64,000 nucleotides of DNA. Source: Streptomyces roseochromogenus subsp. oscitans DS 12.976 (GTDB taxonomy: Bacteria; Actinomycetota; Actinomycetes; Streptomycetales; Streptomycetaceae). The first letter of the stretch is position 1; each line of letters opens with the position of its first letter. The position numbers were made by a program, and so were the translations under genes. The stretch is from assembly GCF_000497445.1 (NCBI RefSeq), contig NZ_CM002285.1, positions 9,268,961 through 9,332,960 on the forward strand, read 5' to 3'. This document shows, piece by piece, positions 18,108-26,864 of this stretch. A model generated the notes under the pieces. The model worked only from the letters and a program-made list of their open reading frames with translations. It was not told the origin of the DNA and ran no database searches.

Positions 18108-19270
18108 GACATTCCCTTCATCAGTTCGGCGGCGGCGACCGCGCAGCTGCGGTTGCGGCTCACTCCGGCACGGCCGTGCACGGTGAACCAGTCCGTCGAC
18201 AGCGCACAGGGACACTCCTCGCCGGGGTGCAGCGACGCGAGGTCGCCCATCACCACGCTCTGCGCGGGCACCGAGGTGATGTAGGGGCTGACCAGGTGCA
18301 GGAAGCCACGATCGCCGTACGGCAGTGGACGCAGCGTCCCGGTGTCACGGACGGCCGCTCGCGACCACACCGGCACGTGCAGCCGGTGATGGGCGCACTC
18401 CACGTACGGCACACAGTGCTCGACGGAGCCGAACGTGTCGCGGACACGCTCCGCGGGAATCCCGAGGCGGTCGGTGACCTCGGCGTAGAAGGCGTCCTTG
18501 CCGATCTGCCGGTCGGCGTGACCCTTCCAGCCGCCGCCGAGCACCACCAGCGATCCCTCGGGCAGCCGCAGCGGCGGCAGCCCCATCGCCCGCATCCGCT
18601 CCAGGGTGAAGTACAAGAACGCGGGGAATCCCAGGATGCGGACCGGTACGTCGTCCTCGGCGTAACGCTGGATCGCCGCGATGCAGCCGTTCACGTCGAA
18701 CTCGTGGCCGGTGCCGGTGTGCCGCAGGGCATGCGTGGTGTGCCGGGCCGGGGCGAAGTCGCACAGATAGTTGTCGGTGAACGACGTGCCCAGTCTCAGC
18801 GCCGGAGCAGGCTCGTAGCTGTAGAGCAGGTAGTTGACCGGCTGCTCGGGAGTGATCCAGCCGTAGTGGTCGAAGATCCGGGCCACCATGCGCTGCGCCG
18901 AGCGGATGGTCCACTCGTCGAAGAACATCTGTGACTTCTGGCCCGTTGTGCCCGAGGAGGTCAGGTGGAGGAACACCTCGTCGCGCGGGATCGAGAGCAC
19001 CTCATGACGCTTGAAGAAGGCGGCGGGCACGAGCGGGGTGCGCACGCCGTCGCCGACCGTGGGAGCGGGTGTTTCGGCCTGCTCCCCGAGCAGGGCCGCG
19101 AAGAAGGGGGAGCGGCGGGCGTGCCAGGCGTTGGCCTCCGCCATGGCGGAGGCGAACAGCGCGTCGGCGTCGGGGCCGTCGGCGTACGGCTCCGCCAGGT
19201 CGCACAGGCGTTGCACATGGCCGAGCGCCGCCGGGTCGGGGACCTCGACGGGGGCGAGATGGGGTTTCAT
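18104..19270 (-). CDS. LuxE-like acyl-protein synthetase
   Basis: 388 residues from ATG 19270, close to the usual LuxE length of about 370. It is an ANL-superfamily acyl-protein synthetase (PF04443): the ATP-binding 'TSSGTTGQKSQMFFDEW' at 104-120, 'VVLGGGWKGH', 'DTFGSVEHC' and 'YGDRGFLHLVSPY'. In bioluminescent bacteria LuxE activates a fatty acid with ATP, carries it on a cysteine near its C-terminus, and hands it to LuxC. Cys376 in 'NRSCAVAAAEL' is in the right place for that carrier. Start overlaps the GNAT stop by four bases and its stop overlaps the LuxC start, so stoichiometric production of a LuxE-LuxC complex is likely. Acyl substrate unknown. Confidence 0.85.
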   Translation of the reverse strand: MKPHLAPVEVPDPAALGHVQRLCDLAEPYADGPDADALFASAMAEANAWHARRSPFFAALLGEQAETPAPTVGDGVRTPLVPAAFFKRHEVLSIPRDEVFLHLTSSGTTGQKSQMFFDEWTIRSAQRMVARIFDHYGWITPEQPVNYLLYSYEPAPALRLGTSFTDNYLCDFAPARHTTHALRHTGTGHEFDVNGCIAAIQRYAEDDVPVRILGFPAFLYFTLERMRAMGLPPLRLPEGSLVVLGGGWKGHADRQIGKDAFYAEVTDRLGIPAERVRDTFGSVEHCVPYVECAHHRLHVPVWSRAAVRDTGTLRPLPYGDRGFLHLVSPYITSVPAQSVVMGDLASLHPGEECPCALSTDWFTVHGRAGVSRNRSCAVAAAELMKGMS

Positions 19271-20400
19271 CGGGACACCTCGTGAAGGGGCAGGTAGGTG
19301 GTGGTCCAGGCACTCAGGTAGGCAGCGAGGTACGGCTGGAGCAGCGGGCTGACCGCGGTGGTGCGGAAGTCGATCTGACGGCTGGTGCGCGAGAGCACGA
19401 CATAGTCGTGGAGCCGGTCGTGGACGCGGCGCATCGCGGGGTAGACCGCGCTCGGTACGAATCCCGAGGCGAGGAACACCGCCAGCGCCTCGGTGTCGGC
19501 CAGCGGCAGCAGCGCTTCGACATAGTCGGCGCCGGCCCGCGTGACCGACGCGATCATCGCCTCCAGGGTTCCCGCCACCGCGGACGGACGTGGATGGACC
19601 GCGACCAGCGCGCAACTGCCTGCCACCGGGTCGAGATCGGCGTACGCCTCGAAGCGGCCGTCGGCGGCCACCAGGACCGCGTTGGGCGTGTGCAGCGGGA
19701 AGAAGCGGTCGTCTGGTGCGGGGAACAACTCCAGGAAGCGGCGCCGCACGAAGGCCGGGGCCGCGATCAGCTCGACCGGTTCGGCCTCGGTGGCGGCCGC
19801 CGCACCGCGGCAGGGGGCAGGCCGAGTGCGGGTGTAGTCGATGCCGACGCCGCGGGAAGCGGCGGACAGCAGCGCCGACAGCCGCTCGGGCACGCTCGCC
19901 ACGGGTGCGCGGCGCTCCAGCACACCGTCGGCGTAGCGGGCGAACAGGGCGAGAGTCTCGCAGCCTTCGACCTCTACGGCGTTCGGGAGCAGGCCGAGCG
20001 GCCGGAATCCGTTGCGTACGACGACCTGCTGCGGACCTTCGGTGACCAGGCGGACGGTGGCATACACCGAGTCCAGCAGGCCCGTGGCGAAGGCCTCGTC
20101 GCAGACCGCCCCGGTCAGCCGGGAGGCCAGACCGCCGCCGCGATGGCCGGGGTGCACCGCGAGGCCGACCAGTTTGCCGATGCGGCTGCCCGGTTCGGTC
20201 AGGACGACCGCGGAACCGACCAGGTCGCCCGCGTGGGCGCGGGCGGTGAGCCAGTAGGCGGTGCCGTCGGTGATCAGCTTGCGCATGACCACCGGGTCGC
20301 TGCCGAGCGGCACCGGGTAGCCGTGCCCGTACACCTCGAAGTACAACTGCCGCAGCTCGGCGATGTCCTGGACGGAAGCGGGGGAGAGGACGGCGTTCAT
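19267..20400 (-). CDS. Double GNAT-domain acetyltransferase
   Basis: 377 residues from ATG 20400. The N-terminal GNAT domain has a clear acetyl-CoA binding motif at about residues 78-94 (VGLAVHPGHRGGGLASRL) and 'VVVRNGFRPLG'. A second, degenerate GNAT-like fold occupies the C-terminal half (YVEALLPLADTEALAVFLAS). The family N-acylates amines or peptides. In this operon, between an MFS exporter and a LuxE-like enzyme, it could acylate an amine in the pathway product or protect it; that is inference. Four-base overlaps on both sides show tight coupling. Cytoplasmic. Confidence 0.8.
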   Translation of the reverse strand: MNAVLSPASVQDIAELRQLYFEVYGHGYPVPLGSDPVVMRKLITDGTAYWLTARAHAGDLVGSAVVLTEPGSRIGKLVGLAVHPGHRGGGLASRLTGAVCDEAFATGLLDSVYATVRLVTEGPQQVVVRNGFRPLGLLPNAVEVEGCETLALFARYADGVLERRAPVASVPERLSALLSAASRGVGIDYTRTRPAPCRGAAAATEAEPVELIAAPAFVRRRFLELFPAPDDRFFPLHTPNAVLVAADGRFEAYADLDPVAGSCALVAVHPRPSAVAGTLEAMIASVTRAGADYVEALLPLADTEALAVFLASGFVPSAVYPAMRRVHDRLHDYVVLSRTSRQIDFRTTAVSPLLQPYLAAYLSAWTTTYLPLHEVSR

Positions 20401-21668
20401 GAGGCCTCTCCCGCGGGTACTGGCGCCGGTGCGTCCGGCCCGCGCTGCTCAGCGACGTGCGCGCGGCTGCCGAGCCACCACAGCGTCAGCGCGACCGGCA
20501 CGAGCCCCGCGCCCTGCGCCAGGCACAGCGTCCGGGCGGTCAGCTGGTCGCCCAGCGCGCCGAAGACGAGCGAGGACACCGGGAACGTGGCACCCAGCAG
20601 TGCCTGCATGACCGCGAAAAAGGCCGGTTTGTCGTCAGCGGGCACCATCCGCTGGCACAGCGCTACGAAACGCACGCCGATGACACCGAGGCTCCAGCCG
20701 ATGACGGCCATCGAGACGAGCGCCACCGCGTGGCCGGGGAACAGCCCTGGCAGTCCGAAGGCCGCGGCCATCACCATCAGGCACACACTGCTGACGGTGA
20801 CCGGACGGCCGGGCAGACGCCCGCCGATGAACGTGCCTACCAGGGTGCCCGCACCGAGGGCCGTCTCCAGTGAGGCGACGGTCGACCCGGTCGCGTGCAG
20901 CACCTCCCGGGTGTACAGCGGCATGACGACGTAGACGGCGGTGGTGAAGACGTTGGCGGCGGCGAAGCAGACCAGCACGCGACGGATGAACGGCAGACCG
21001 GCCAGTACCCGGCGCAGCGAGCGCCGCTCCGGGGCCGGGCCGTCTCCGGCCTCACGGTGCGGAAAGCGCGTGGAGCCGATCAGCAGGGCAGCGAGCAGGT
21101 ACGCGGCGCCGCAGACGGCGGTCACGCCGGCCAGTGCGCCCGCGTCTACCACGAGGGGACCGAGCAGGCCCCCGGACAGTCCGGCGACGGACTGGGTGGA
21201 CAGTTCGAAGCCGGTGGCCGACTCGATATCGGCGTCCTCGACGAGTTCCGGCACCGAGGTGGTCAGACAGGGATCGAAGACCGCCTGACAGCCGGCCAGC
21301 ACCAGCCCCACCGCGTAGGCGGCGGCCATGGGAAGAGCCCCGGCGCAGGCCAGGGCGGCGGCCGTCACGGCCACCGCACCCGCGACAGCCGCCGCGCTCG
21401 CCAGCACCGTGCGGTGCGCGTGCCGTGCGACGACGCGGGCGATCACCGGGGCGAGTGCCACCGCGGGCACGGTGCTCACCATGAGGAACAGGCCCGAGTC
21501 GAGCCCGCGGTGCTCGCCGCCCGCGAACCCGACGAGCCACCAGACCGCGCCGACCTGGAACATACGGCTCGCCGCCTGGGTGAGGAGCTGACCGGCCCAG
21601 ACCCTGCCGAACGACGGATTGCGCAGGACAAGCGGCAGGCGCCGAGCGCGCGCAGGCGCCGCGCTCAC
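20397..21668 (-). CDS. MFS transporter of the acyl-reductase operon
   Basis: 423 residues from the GTG at 21668, which overlaps the stop of the adenylating enzyme. Twelve hydrophobic segments are visible, with 'RNPSFGRVWAGQLLTQAAS' at the start, typical of MFS_3-like macrolide or enterobactin-type exporters, and conserved loops 'ARVVARHAHRTVL' and 'GGRLPGRPVTVSS'. It probably exports the pathway product, or the compound against which the host needs protection. Its position inside the operon, with ATGA/GTGA overlaps on both sides, ties export to synthesis. An earlier in-frame Met at 21746 lies within the upstream gene and is unlikely to be the start. Confidence 0.85.
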   Translation of the reverse strand: MSAAPARARRLPLVLRNPSFGRVWAGQLLTQAASRMFQVGAVWWLVGFAGGEHRGLDSGLFLMVSTVPAVALAPVIARVVARHAHRTVLASAAAVAGAVAVTAAALACAGALPMAAAYAVGLVLAGCQAVFDPCLTTSVPELVEDADIESATGFELSTQSVAGLSGGLLGPLVVDAGALAGVTAVCGAAYLLAALLIGSTRFPHREAGDGPAPERRSLRRVLAGLPFIRRVLVCFAAANVFTTAVYVVMPLYTREVLHATGSTVASLETALGAGTLVGTFIGGRLPGRPVTVSSVCLMVMAAAFGLPGLFPGHAVALVSMAVIGWSLGVIGVRFVALCQRMVPADDKPAFFAVMQALLGATFPVSSLVFGALGDQLTARTLCLAQGAGLVPVALTLWWLGSRAHVAEQRGPDAPAPVPAGEAS

Positions 21669-22927
21669 GTGTGCGGCCGTTCGTCGACGACCCGGATGAG
21701 CTTGCCCGAGCGGGAGTTGACCGCGAGATCCTGATGGCGCACCCATTCGACGCGGAGCGGGTTCACGTGCCCGGCGACGGTCGCGCTTGCGTAGAAGGGC
21801 CGCTCGGCGAGGACCGCCGCCACGACGGACTCCTCCAACCCGGCAGGCACCTTCCGCGGTTCGGCGACCGCGAGCCGCAGCACCAGGCCGTCCCGGCCGT
21901 CCCGGCGCCGCACCACGAGCTGCACACCGGTCACCTCGCCCCGGGTGTCAGCGGCGGTGACGATGTCATGGACGTCCTCGGTGTAGAGGGAGACGGGGCC
22001 GACCCGCACGCCCTCCTCGGCGCGCCCGAGGATACGGAAGACACCCGCGTCCCGGTCCACCCACTCGGCCCGGTCGCCCGCCGGATAGCGAAGCACCGGC
22101 ATGAGCCGTCTGCGGAGATCGGTGACGACCAGCCGCCCCGGCACGCCGTTGCCATCGACGGGTTCGTCGGTCTCGTCACGGAGGATCTCGACCACCGTGT
22201 GCGGTGTGAACACGCGGTGCACGCGCGGATCACCACCGGGCACGGCCTCGCCGAGGAGCCCCGCGTCGACGCTCGCATAGCCCAGGGAGCGCGGCTCGGC
22301 ATTCGGGAACGCGTCCCGAAGCAACGGGAGTTGGTCTCCGAAGAGGCATTCCCCGCCGAAGAAGAGCAGCTCCACGTCCGGCAGGGGCCGGTTCGCGCCG
22401 GCCAGGCGTTCGGCGAGCGAGCACAGTGTGGTCGGGGTGCCCGCGACGACCTGGACCTGGAACTCCTCCAGAGTCGCCGCGGTGGATTCCCAGGGCGTCG
22501 CGCCGCCGATGGGCAGGCGGACGTTGGCCACCGGGGAGCGGTGCAAGGCGTCGAGCACGAAGCTGAAGCTCGCGTACAGGTCGCCCGCGTAGAAGAGATC
22601 CGCCACCCGGTGACCGGGCTGCAGCCCGGCGCGGACGAGTCCGGCGCCGAACGCGGCGGTGAATTCGCGCCATTCGGTGCGGGTGTAGTAGGAGAACTTC
22701 GGCGAGCCCGTGGTTCCGCCGCTGCGGAATACGACCGCTTCGTTCAGGGGGGCGGTCAGCAGCCGGTTGTCGCGAGGCGCGTTGGCCCGCCAGAAATCGG
22801 CCTGGGGCACCACCGGGAGATCCGTGAGACGCGTCACGCGAGGGCCGAGGTCGGCGTAAAGGTCGCGGTAGAAAGGCGAGTTGTGCCGGGCGAAACGTAT
22901 GAGTTCCGCAATTGGTTGAACGGGCAT
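21665..22927 (-). CDS. PaaK-like acyl adenylating enzyme (phenylacetate-CoA ligase family)
   Basis: 420 residues from ATG 22927, chosen because AGGA sits five to six bases upstream; the longer GTG at 22960 has no ribosome binding site. An ANL enzyme of the PaaK/LuxE branch: 'FRSGGTTGSPKFS' at 67-79 (phosphate-binding loop), 'LLFFGGECLFGDQ', 'LRYPAGDRAEWVDRDAG' and 'FRILGRAEEGVRVGP' in the hinge region, then a small C-terminal domain ending with a Lys (SRSGKLIRVV) that fits the A10 catalytic lysine. It should activate a carboxylic acid as acyl-adenylate and then thioester. First gene of the operon and the third adenylating domain in it. Confidence 0.82.
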   Translation of the reverse strand: MPVQPIAELIRFARHNSPFYRDLYADLGPRVTRLTDLPVVPQADFWRANAPRDNRLLTAPLNEAVVFRSGGTTGSPKFSYYTRTEWREFTAAFGAGLVRAGLQPGHRVADLFYAGDLYASFSFVLDALHRSPVANVRLPIGGATPWESTAATLEEFQVQVVAGTPTTLCSLAERLAGANRPLPDVELLFFGGECLFGDQLPLLRDAFPNAEPRSLGYASVDAGLLGEAVPGGDPRVHRVFTPHTVVEILRDETDEPVDGNGVPGRLVVTDLRRRLMPVLRYPAGDRAEWVDRDAGVFRILGRAEEGVRVGPVSLYTEDVHDIVTAADTRGEVTGVQLVVRRRDGRDGLVLRLAVAEPRKVPAGLEESVVAAVLAERPFYASATVAGHVNPLRVEWVRHQDLAVNSRSGKLIRVVDERPHT

Positions 22928-23492
22928 CAATTCCTGCTCGAAGGCGTGGACCGCCGACACGGGAAAGCCGGCAGAGTGCGACGGGAAGGGCCCACTGACG
23001 TGGGCTTCGTTCGCTGAATGTGTGAAAGGGCGGACGCTCGTGACGAGCGGGCGCCCGGAGGCGAGTTTATCTCACCATTCGGAACGTTCTTGCGCCAACT
23101 TGCCATCCACGGAGGGAAGGTTGACACCTCGCGGACGGGTTATGGGGTACCTCGGTTCCCGGGACGTCCGGAGACGGTGATCACATCCAACTTGTCCCCT
23201 ATAATGGCTCTTTGAGGATGGCTCAAGGAAGACTTATGGAAAGCCGGTTCCCGGCGATTTCGTTTCATGGCTTGAACTTGACTCCGTCCGCTCCATCGGT
23301 CTGATCCCAAGAACGGGAAAAATCAGGGACCTGTCGCCGCGCTCGGCTGCTGGGCCGCGACGGCGTCGTGCGTCATCCGAGCAGTGGTCCCCCGGGCCGA
23401 CCGGGATTGCCTGCCGAAGAAGTGTTATCCGGGGCGCGTCACGAGGTCTCCCAGGTGTCGGACACAATCGTGCGGTCTCGAGGACAGGAAGC
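22928..23492. other. Divergent promoter region between the acyl-reductase operon and the sigma-CAP gene
   Basis: 565 bp without a convincing gene. On the operon side are two small palindromes: GCCCAC-TGAC-GTGGGC (22990-23005) and GCTCGT-G-ACGAGC (23036-23048). A minus-strand TAAACT at 23069-23064 could be a -10 element. On the plus strand TTGACA occurs at 23121-23126 without a good -10. The two transcription units face away from each other and could share regulation. Confidence 0.45.
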
Positions 23493-25130
23493 ATGGGTAT
23501 GAGCACGCAGGACGCGATGGAGACGGCGGCACTGGTCACGGCCGCCCGAGAGGGCGACACACAGGCACAGGACGCCTTGGTCAACGCGTACCTCACCCTG
23601 GTCTACAACATCGTGGGCCGAGCGCTGAACGGCTCGGTGGATGTCGACGACGTGGTGCAGGAGACCATGCTGCGGGCCCTGGACGGGCTGGGCGGACTGC
23701 GCACCCCCGAGCGTTTCCGCTCCTGGCTGGTGGCCATCGCGATGAACCAGGTCCGGGAGTACCGGCAGAATCGTCTCTCCGCCCCGGGCGGAGTGGAGGA
23801 GGCCGAGGACCTGGCCGATCCGGGTGCCGACTTCGTCGATCTGACCGTCGTCCAGCTCCAGCTCACGGGGCAGCGCCTGGAGACGGCGCGGGCGACACGC
23901 TGGCTGGAGCCTGACGACCAGGAACTGCTGTCCCTGTGGTGGCTGGAGTGCGCCGGCGAGCTCACGCGGGCCGAGGTCGCCGCGGCTCTGGAACTCTCGC
24001 CTCAGCACGCAGCGGTCCGGGTCCAGCGGATGAAGGCACAGTTGGAAGCGGCCCGCGTGGTGGTACGAGCGCTCGACGCACGCCCGCGGTGTGAGGAACT
24101 CCGGATCGTGCTGGCCTCCTGGGACGGCAGGCCTTCGGCTCTGTGGCGCAAGCGAATAGCCCGGCACGCGCGCGGCTGCACGCGCTGCAGTGGGTTGTGG
24201 AGCGGACTGATGCCCGCAGAGGGGCTGCTGGCCGGTCTGGCACTGATAGCGGCGTCACCCGCACTGCTTGCCGTGGTTTCCTCTGGTCCGGGAAAGCTTG
24301 CCCCGGCTGGCGCTGCGGCACGACTCTACATACCGGGGGGTGGCGCGGGATCGGGCCCGGGCACAGGACGGCGTGGCGTACGGGACCGGACCGGCTCGCG
24401 CAGTCAGTCCCGTCGGCGTCGGCGCATGCGCCGACGGGCCGTCGGTGGCGCCGTCGTTGCGGCCTGTGTGGCGGGAGGCGGTCTGTGGTACTTCGGTACC
24501 GACTCCGGCGCCGACGGCGCGAACGCCGGGCGAGGTTCAGCCGTACCCGTCGTGGACCTCTCCACGCCCAGCGCCGAGGGCGGATCGCCGTCGCCCTCGC
24601 TTACTCCGTCCCCGTCCGCAACGAAGCGGAAGAAGGCGAGCGCCACCAAGTCGGCGAGCCCTGCCGAAAAGCGCACACCTGCAGCCCCCCGATCCACCCA
24701 CCGGACTCCCGCCGCCTCAAACCCACCGCAGACTCAACCCGATCCGACCAACGTCGCGGACCAGGTAGTTGCGCTGGTGAACAAGGAACGGTCAGCCGCC
24801 GGCTGCGGCCCGCTCACCGAGAACCCGCAACTGCAGAAGGCGGCCCAGGGCCACTCCGACGACATGGCCGCACGCCACTTCTTCGACCACACCAACCCGG
24901 ACGGCGCGGATCCCGGGCAGCGCATCACCGCCGCCGGATACCAGTGGTCCACATATGGCGAGAACATTGCCCAGGGCCAGCAGACCGCCGCAGCCGTCAT
25001 GGAGTCCTGGATGAACAGCCCCGGCCACCGGGCGAACATCCTCAACTGCTCCTTCAAGGACATCGGCGTCGGCGTGCACAAGGGAGACGGCGGTCCCTGG
25101 TGGACGCAGGACTTCGGCGCCAAGATGTGA
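23493..25130 (+). CDS. Sigma-70 (ECF-like) factor fused to zinc finger, membrane segment and CAP domain
   Basis: 545 residues from ATG 23493. Region sigma2 spans about 12-92 (VDVDDVVQETMLRALDGLGG, FRSWLVAIAMNQVREYRQ) and sigma4 about 130-195 (LTRAEVAAALELSPQHAAVR). A zinc-finger-like anti-sigma motif follows: H225-x3-C229-x2-C232. There is a hydrophobic stretch at 242-262, an Arg-rich stop at 301-315, a strong membrane helix at 316-335, a Ser/Thr/Pro/Lys linker at 336-420 and a CAP/SCP domain at 424-545 ('HSDDMAARHFFDH', 'GENIAQG', 'HRANIL'). By the positive-inside rule the sigma part is cytoplasmic and the CAP domain outside, so one polypeptide may be sensor, tether and transcription factor. 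ECF proteins with C-terminal anti-sigma and membrane extensions are known in actinobacteria. Whether this one needs cleavage for release is inference. Confidence 0.85.
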   Translation: MGMSTQDAMETAALVTAAREGDTQAQDALVNAYLTLVYNIVGRALNGSVDVDDVVQETMLRALDGLGGLRTPERFRSWLVAIAMNQVREYRQNRLSAPGGVEEAEDLADPGADFVDLTVVQLQLTGQRLETARATRWLEPDDQELLSLWWLECAGELTRAEVAAALELSPQHAAVRVQRMKAQLEAARVVVRALDARPRCEELRIVLASWDGRPSALWRKRIARHARGCTRCSGLWSGLMPAEGLLAGLALIAASPALLAVVSSGPGKLAPAGAAARLYIPGGGAGSGPGTGRRGVRDRTGSRSQSRRRRRMRRRAVGGAVVAACVAGGGLWYFGTDSGADGANAGRGSAVPVVDLSTPSAEGGSPSPSLTPSPSATKRKKASATKSASPAEKRTPAAPRSTHRTPAASNPPQTQPDPTNVADQVVALVNKERSAAGCGPLTENPQLQKAAQGHSDDMAARHFFDHTNPDGADPGQRITAAGYQWSTYGENIAQGQQTAAAVMESWMNSPGHRANILNCSFKDIGVGVHKGDGGPWWTQDFGAKM

Positions 25131-25243
25131 GGCAGCCGCCGTGCAACCTGTGTGGCGCGTACGCACACCTCGCTCTCGCCGCACCACCAGCCACGGCCGG
25201 AGACCGGCTCAGGCTGCCTGACCGCGGTGTTCTGCACCCCGCG

Positions 25244-25454
25244 TCAGGCGTTCACCCCGTACCGGCCGTGCTTCAGGAAGTACCACAGTGCGTCCGGGGT
25301 GCCGTTGTCGAGGGCCCTGCTCCGCCGCGCGGAGCACCGGGCTGGTGGTCGGATCGGCGAGGATCCGGAAGACGGGGACGCGGTCGTCGTCGGCCTGGGC
25401 GACCGACCGGCCGGTCCGCAGGAAGTTCCGCTGGTCCTCGACGGTGTCGTCCAT
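25244..25454 (-). pseudogene. ALF-repeat protein fragment, frameshifted
   Basis: Two minus-strand frames together give an ALF-like repeat (PF03752): 'DQRNFLRTGRSVAQADDDRV' and 'PVFRILADPTTSPVLRAA' in one, then 'ALDNGTPDALWYFLKHGR' in a frame shifted by one base, ending at TGA 25246-25244. ALF repeats occur in secreted Streptomyces proteins of unknown role. Only about 65 codons remain and no ribosome binding site precedes them. Confidence 0.5.
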
Positions 25455-25589
25455 GGCCCTCTGCCGGCGGTGGTGGAGCTGCCTTCGCCCGACGTGGCCG
25501 TCACACGGGCGGCCGAGGCGCAGCCGGCGTGGACCGTTTCGGTGCGTGGAGGCGCGGCCGAGGATTCCGGGACCTCCCCGGCGAGCCGT

Positions 25590-26168
25590 GGCTGATGCTG
25601 CGCGGTGACGTGGAGCGGGCCGCGTTCCAGGCGCTGCCCGACGACGTGGAGATCCGCTGCTCGACGGTGCCGACGAAGATCGAGCAGGACGCCGAGGGCG
25701 TGGACTTCACGCTCACGAACACCGCCGCCGACGGCACCGTCACCGAGCGGTTCGACCTGGTCGTCGGTGCCGCCGGGCCGGTCGTCGCGGGTGTTCGCGT
25801 TCGCCGACCAATCGCCGACGATCCTGATGGGATATCGAACCGACGACGTGGACGCCGAGTTCACCGAGCCTCCGGCCGTCCGCGTACGCAAGGCGTTCGG
25901 ACGCGGACCCAACGGCTACACGCTCGGCGCCGCGCTGGAAGTGCTGGAAGCCACCGACGAGCTGTTGTTCGACTCGGTGGAGCAAGTGCAGAGGGACCGT
26001 TGCCGCAAGGGACGGGTCGTGCTCATCGGCGACTCGGCCTGGCGCGTGACCCTGTACGCCGGCATGGGGGTGTCGGCTGGGCTGGCCGGCGCGGACCTGC
26101 TGCTGCGGTTCCTACGCACCCGCAACAAGTCTGCCCGAAGGAAGGAAATCGACATCGCGCGGGCATGA
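25590..26168 (+). pseudogene. FAD-dependent monooxygenase, decayed
   Basis: One frame carries 'ALPDDVEIRCSTVPTKIEQD' through 'VTERFDLVVGAAG', the central part of a class A flavin monooxygenase. After a frame change near 25785 the next frame has 'FAFADQSPTILMGYRTDD', then 'RKGRVVLIGDSAWRVTLYAG', where the family's GDAAH motif is recognisable but altered. The N-terminal FAD-binding GxGxxG region is missing and segments are deleted, so the gene is dead. Such enzymes hydroxylate aromatic or polyketide substrates. Confidence 0.7.
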
Positions 26169-26211
26169 TCGCAGGCCGGCGCGGGCGCGCCGACACGACG
26201 GGAGGACGACC

Positions 26212-26684
26212 ATGGCGGTACTGGCCGAACAGGATTCCGGCAGCGCGGCGCGCATTCTGGCCGCGGCGCGGCAACTGGTGCTCAAGCGCGAAGGCAAGGG
26301 GCTGACCATCGCGGAGATCGCGGAGAGTGCGCACGTCGCCAAGGGCACCGTGCACCCGCACTGGAGCACCCGCGAGGACCTGCTGGTGGGCCTGTTCGCC
26401 AGGAACTTCCTCGCCGTGCCCGACGACTTCATCGAAATGATCACCGCCAGTCCCGACGACAGCCGTCCCAGCCGGAGCCGTTCGTCCGCGCGGCTCGGCA
26501 GCGTGTGCTGGTAGCGGTGTCCGTGGACGAACCGGCCAGAGTGATCGCCGCAGCGGTGACCTCGCTGCTCGGGCCGGAGACGCCCGGCCCCGACGACGTC
26601 CAGGCCACCGCCGACGCGGCAGTGGCCGCGATGACGGCCAAGCGCCAGAAGCTGCTGAACTCCATCGGCAAACGAGAAGGCTAA
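26212..26684 (+). pseudogene. TetR-family regulator with frameshift
   Basis: ATG 26212 opens a TetR N-terminus: 'AARILAAARQLVLKREGKGL' and the helix-turn-helix 'TIAEIAESAHVAKGTVHPHW'. The frame stops at 26514, but another frame continues the expected C-terminal part (VDEPARVIAAAVTSLLGP, VAAMTAKRQKLLNSIGKREG) to TAA at 26682-26684. A single frameshift near 26470-26510 explains this. A short frame at 26687-26770 (27 codons, VKTEQRFTRQEQPEVGTE) follows directly and may be the beginning of a lost third gene. Confidence 0.65.
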
Positions 26685-26864
26685 ACGTGAAGACTGAGCA
26701 ACGTTTCACCCGGCAGGAGCAGCCCGAGGTCGGCACGGAGGCCCTGCTGGAGTTCCTGCTCGACCGGTGAAATCCCGCCGGATCAGCTGGTGTTGGAGTC
26801 GGGCGGGGGGTCGATGGTGGTCTTCGCGTACCGGACGCGAAGGCCACCACCGTGTGCGGTTGGT

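Noticed and set aside
15831..18284. 817-codon plus-strand open frame antisense to the LuxC fusion
   Set aside because: Composition is typical of antisense frames (His, Arg, Gly, Gln rich) and no domain is visible.
23121..23150. TTGACA promoter for the sigma-CAP gene
   Set aside because: A perfect -35 hexamer but no acceptable -10 at 16-18 bp, so not listed as a promoter.
23018..23215. Plus-strand 65-codon frame upstream of the sigma-CAP gene
   Set aside because: No ribosome binding site, and the sequence includes promoter-like elements and palindromes.
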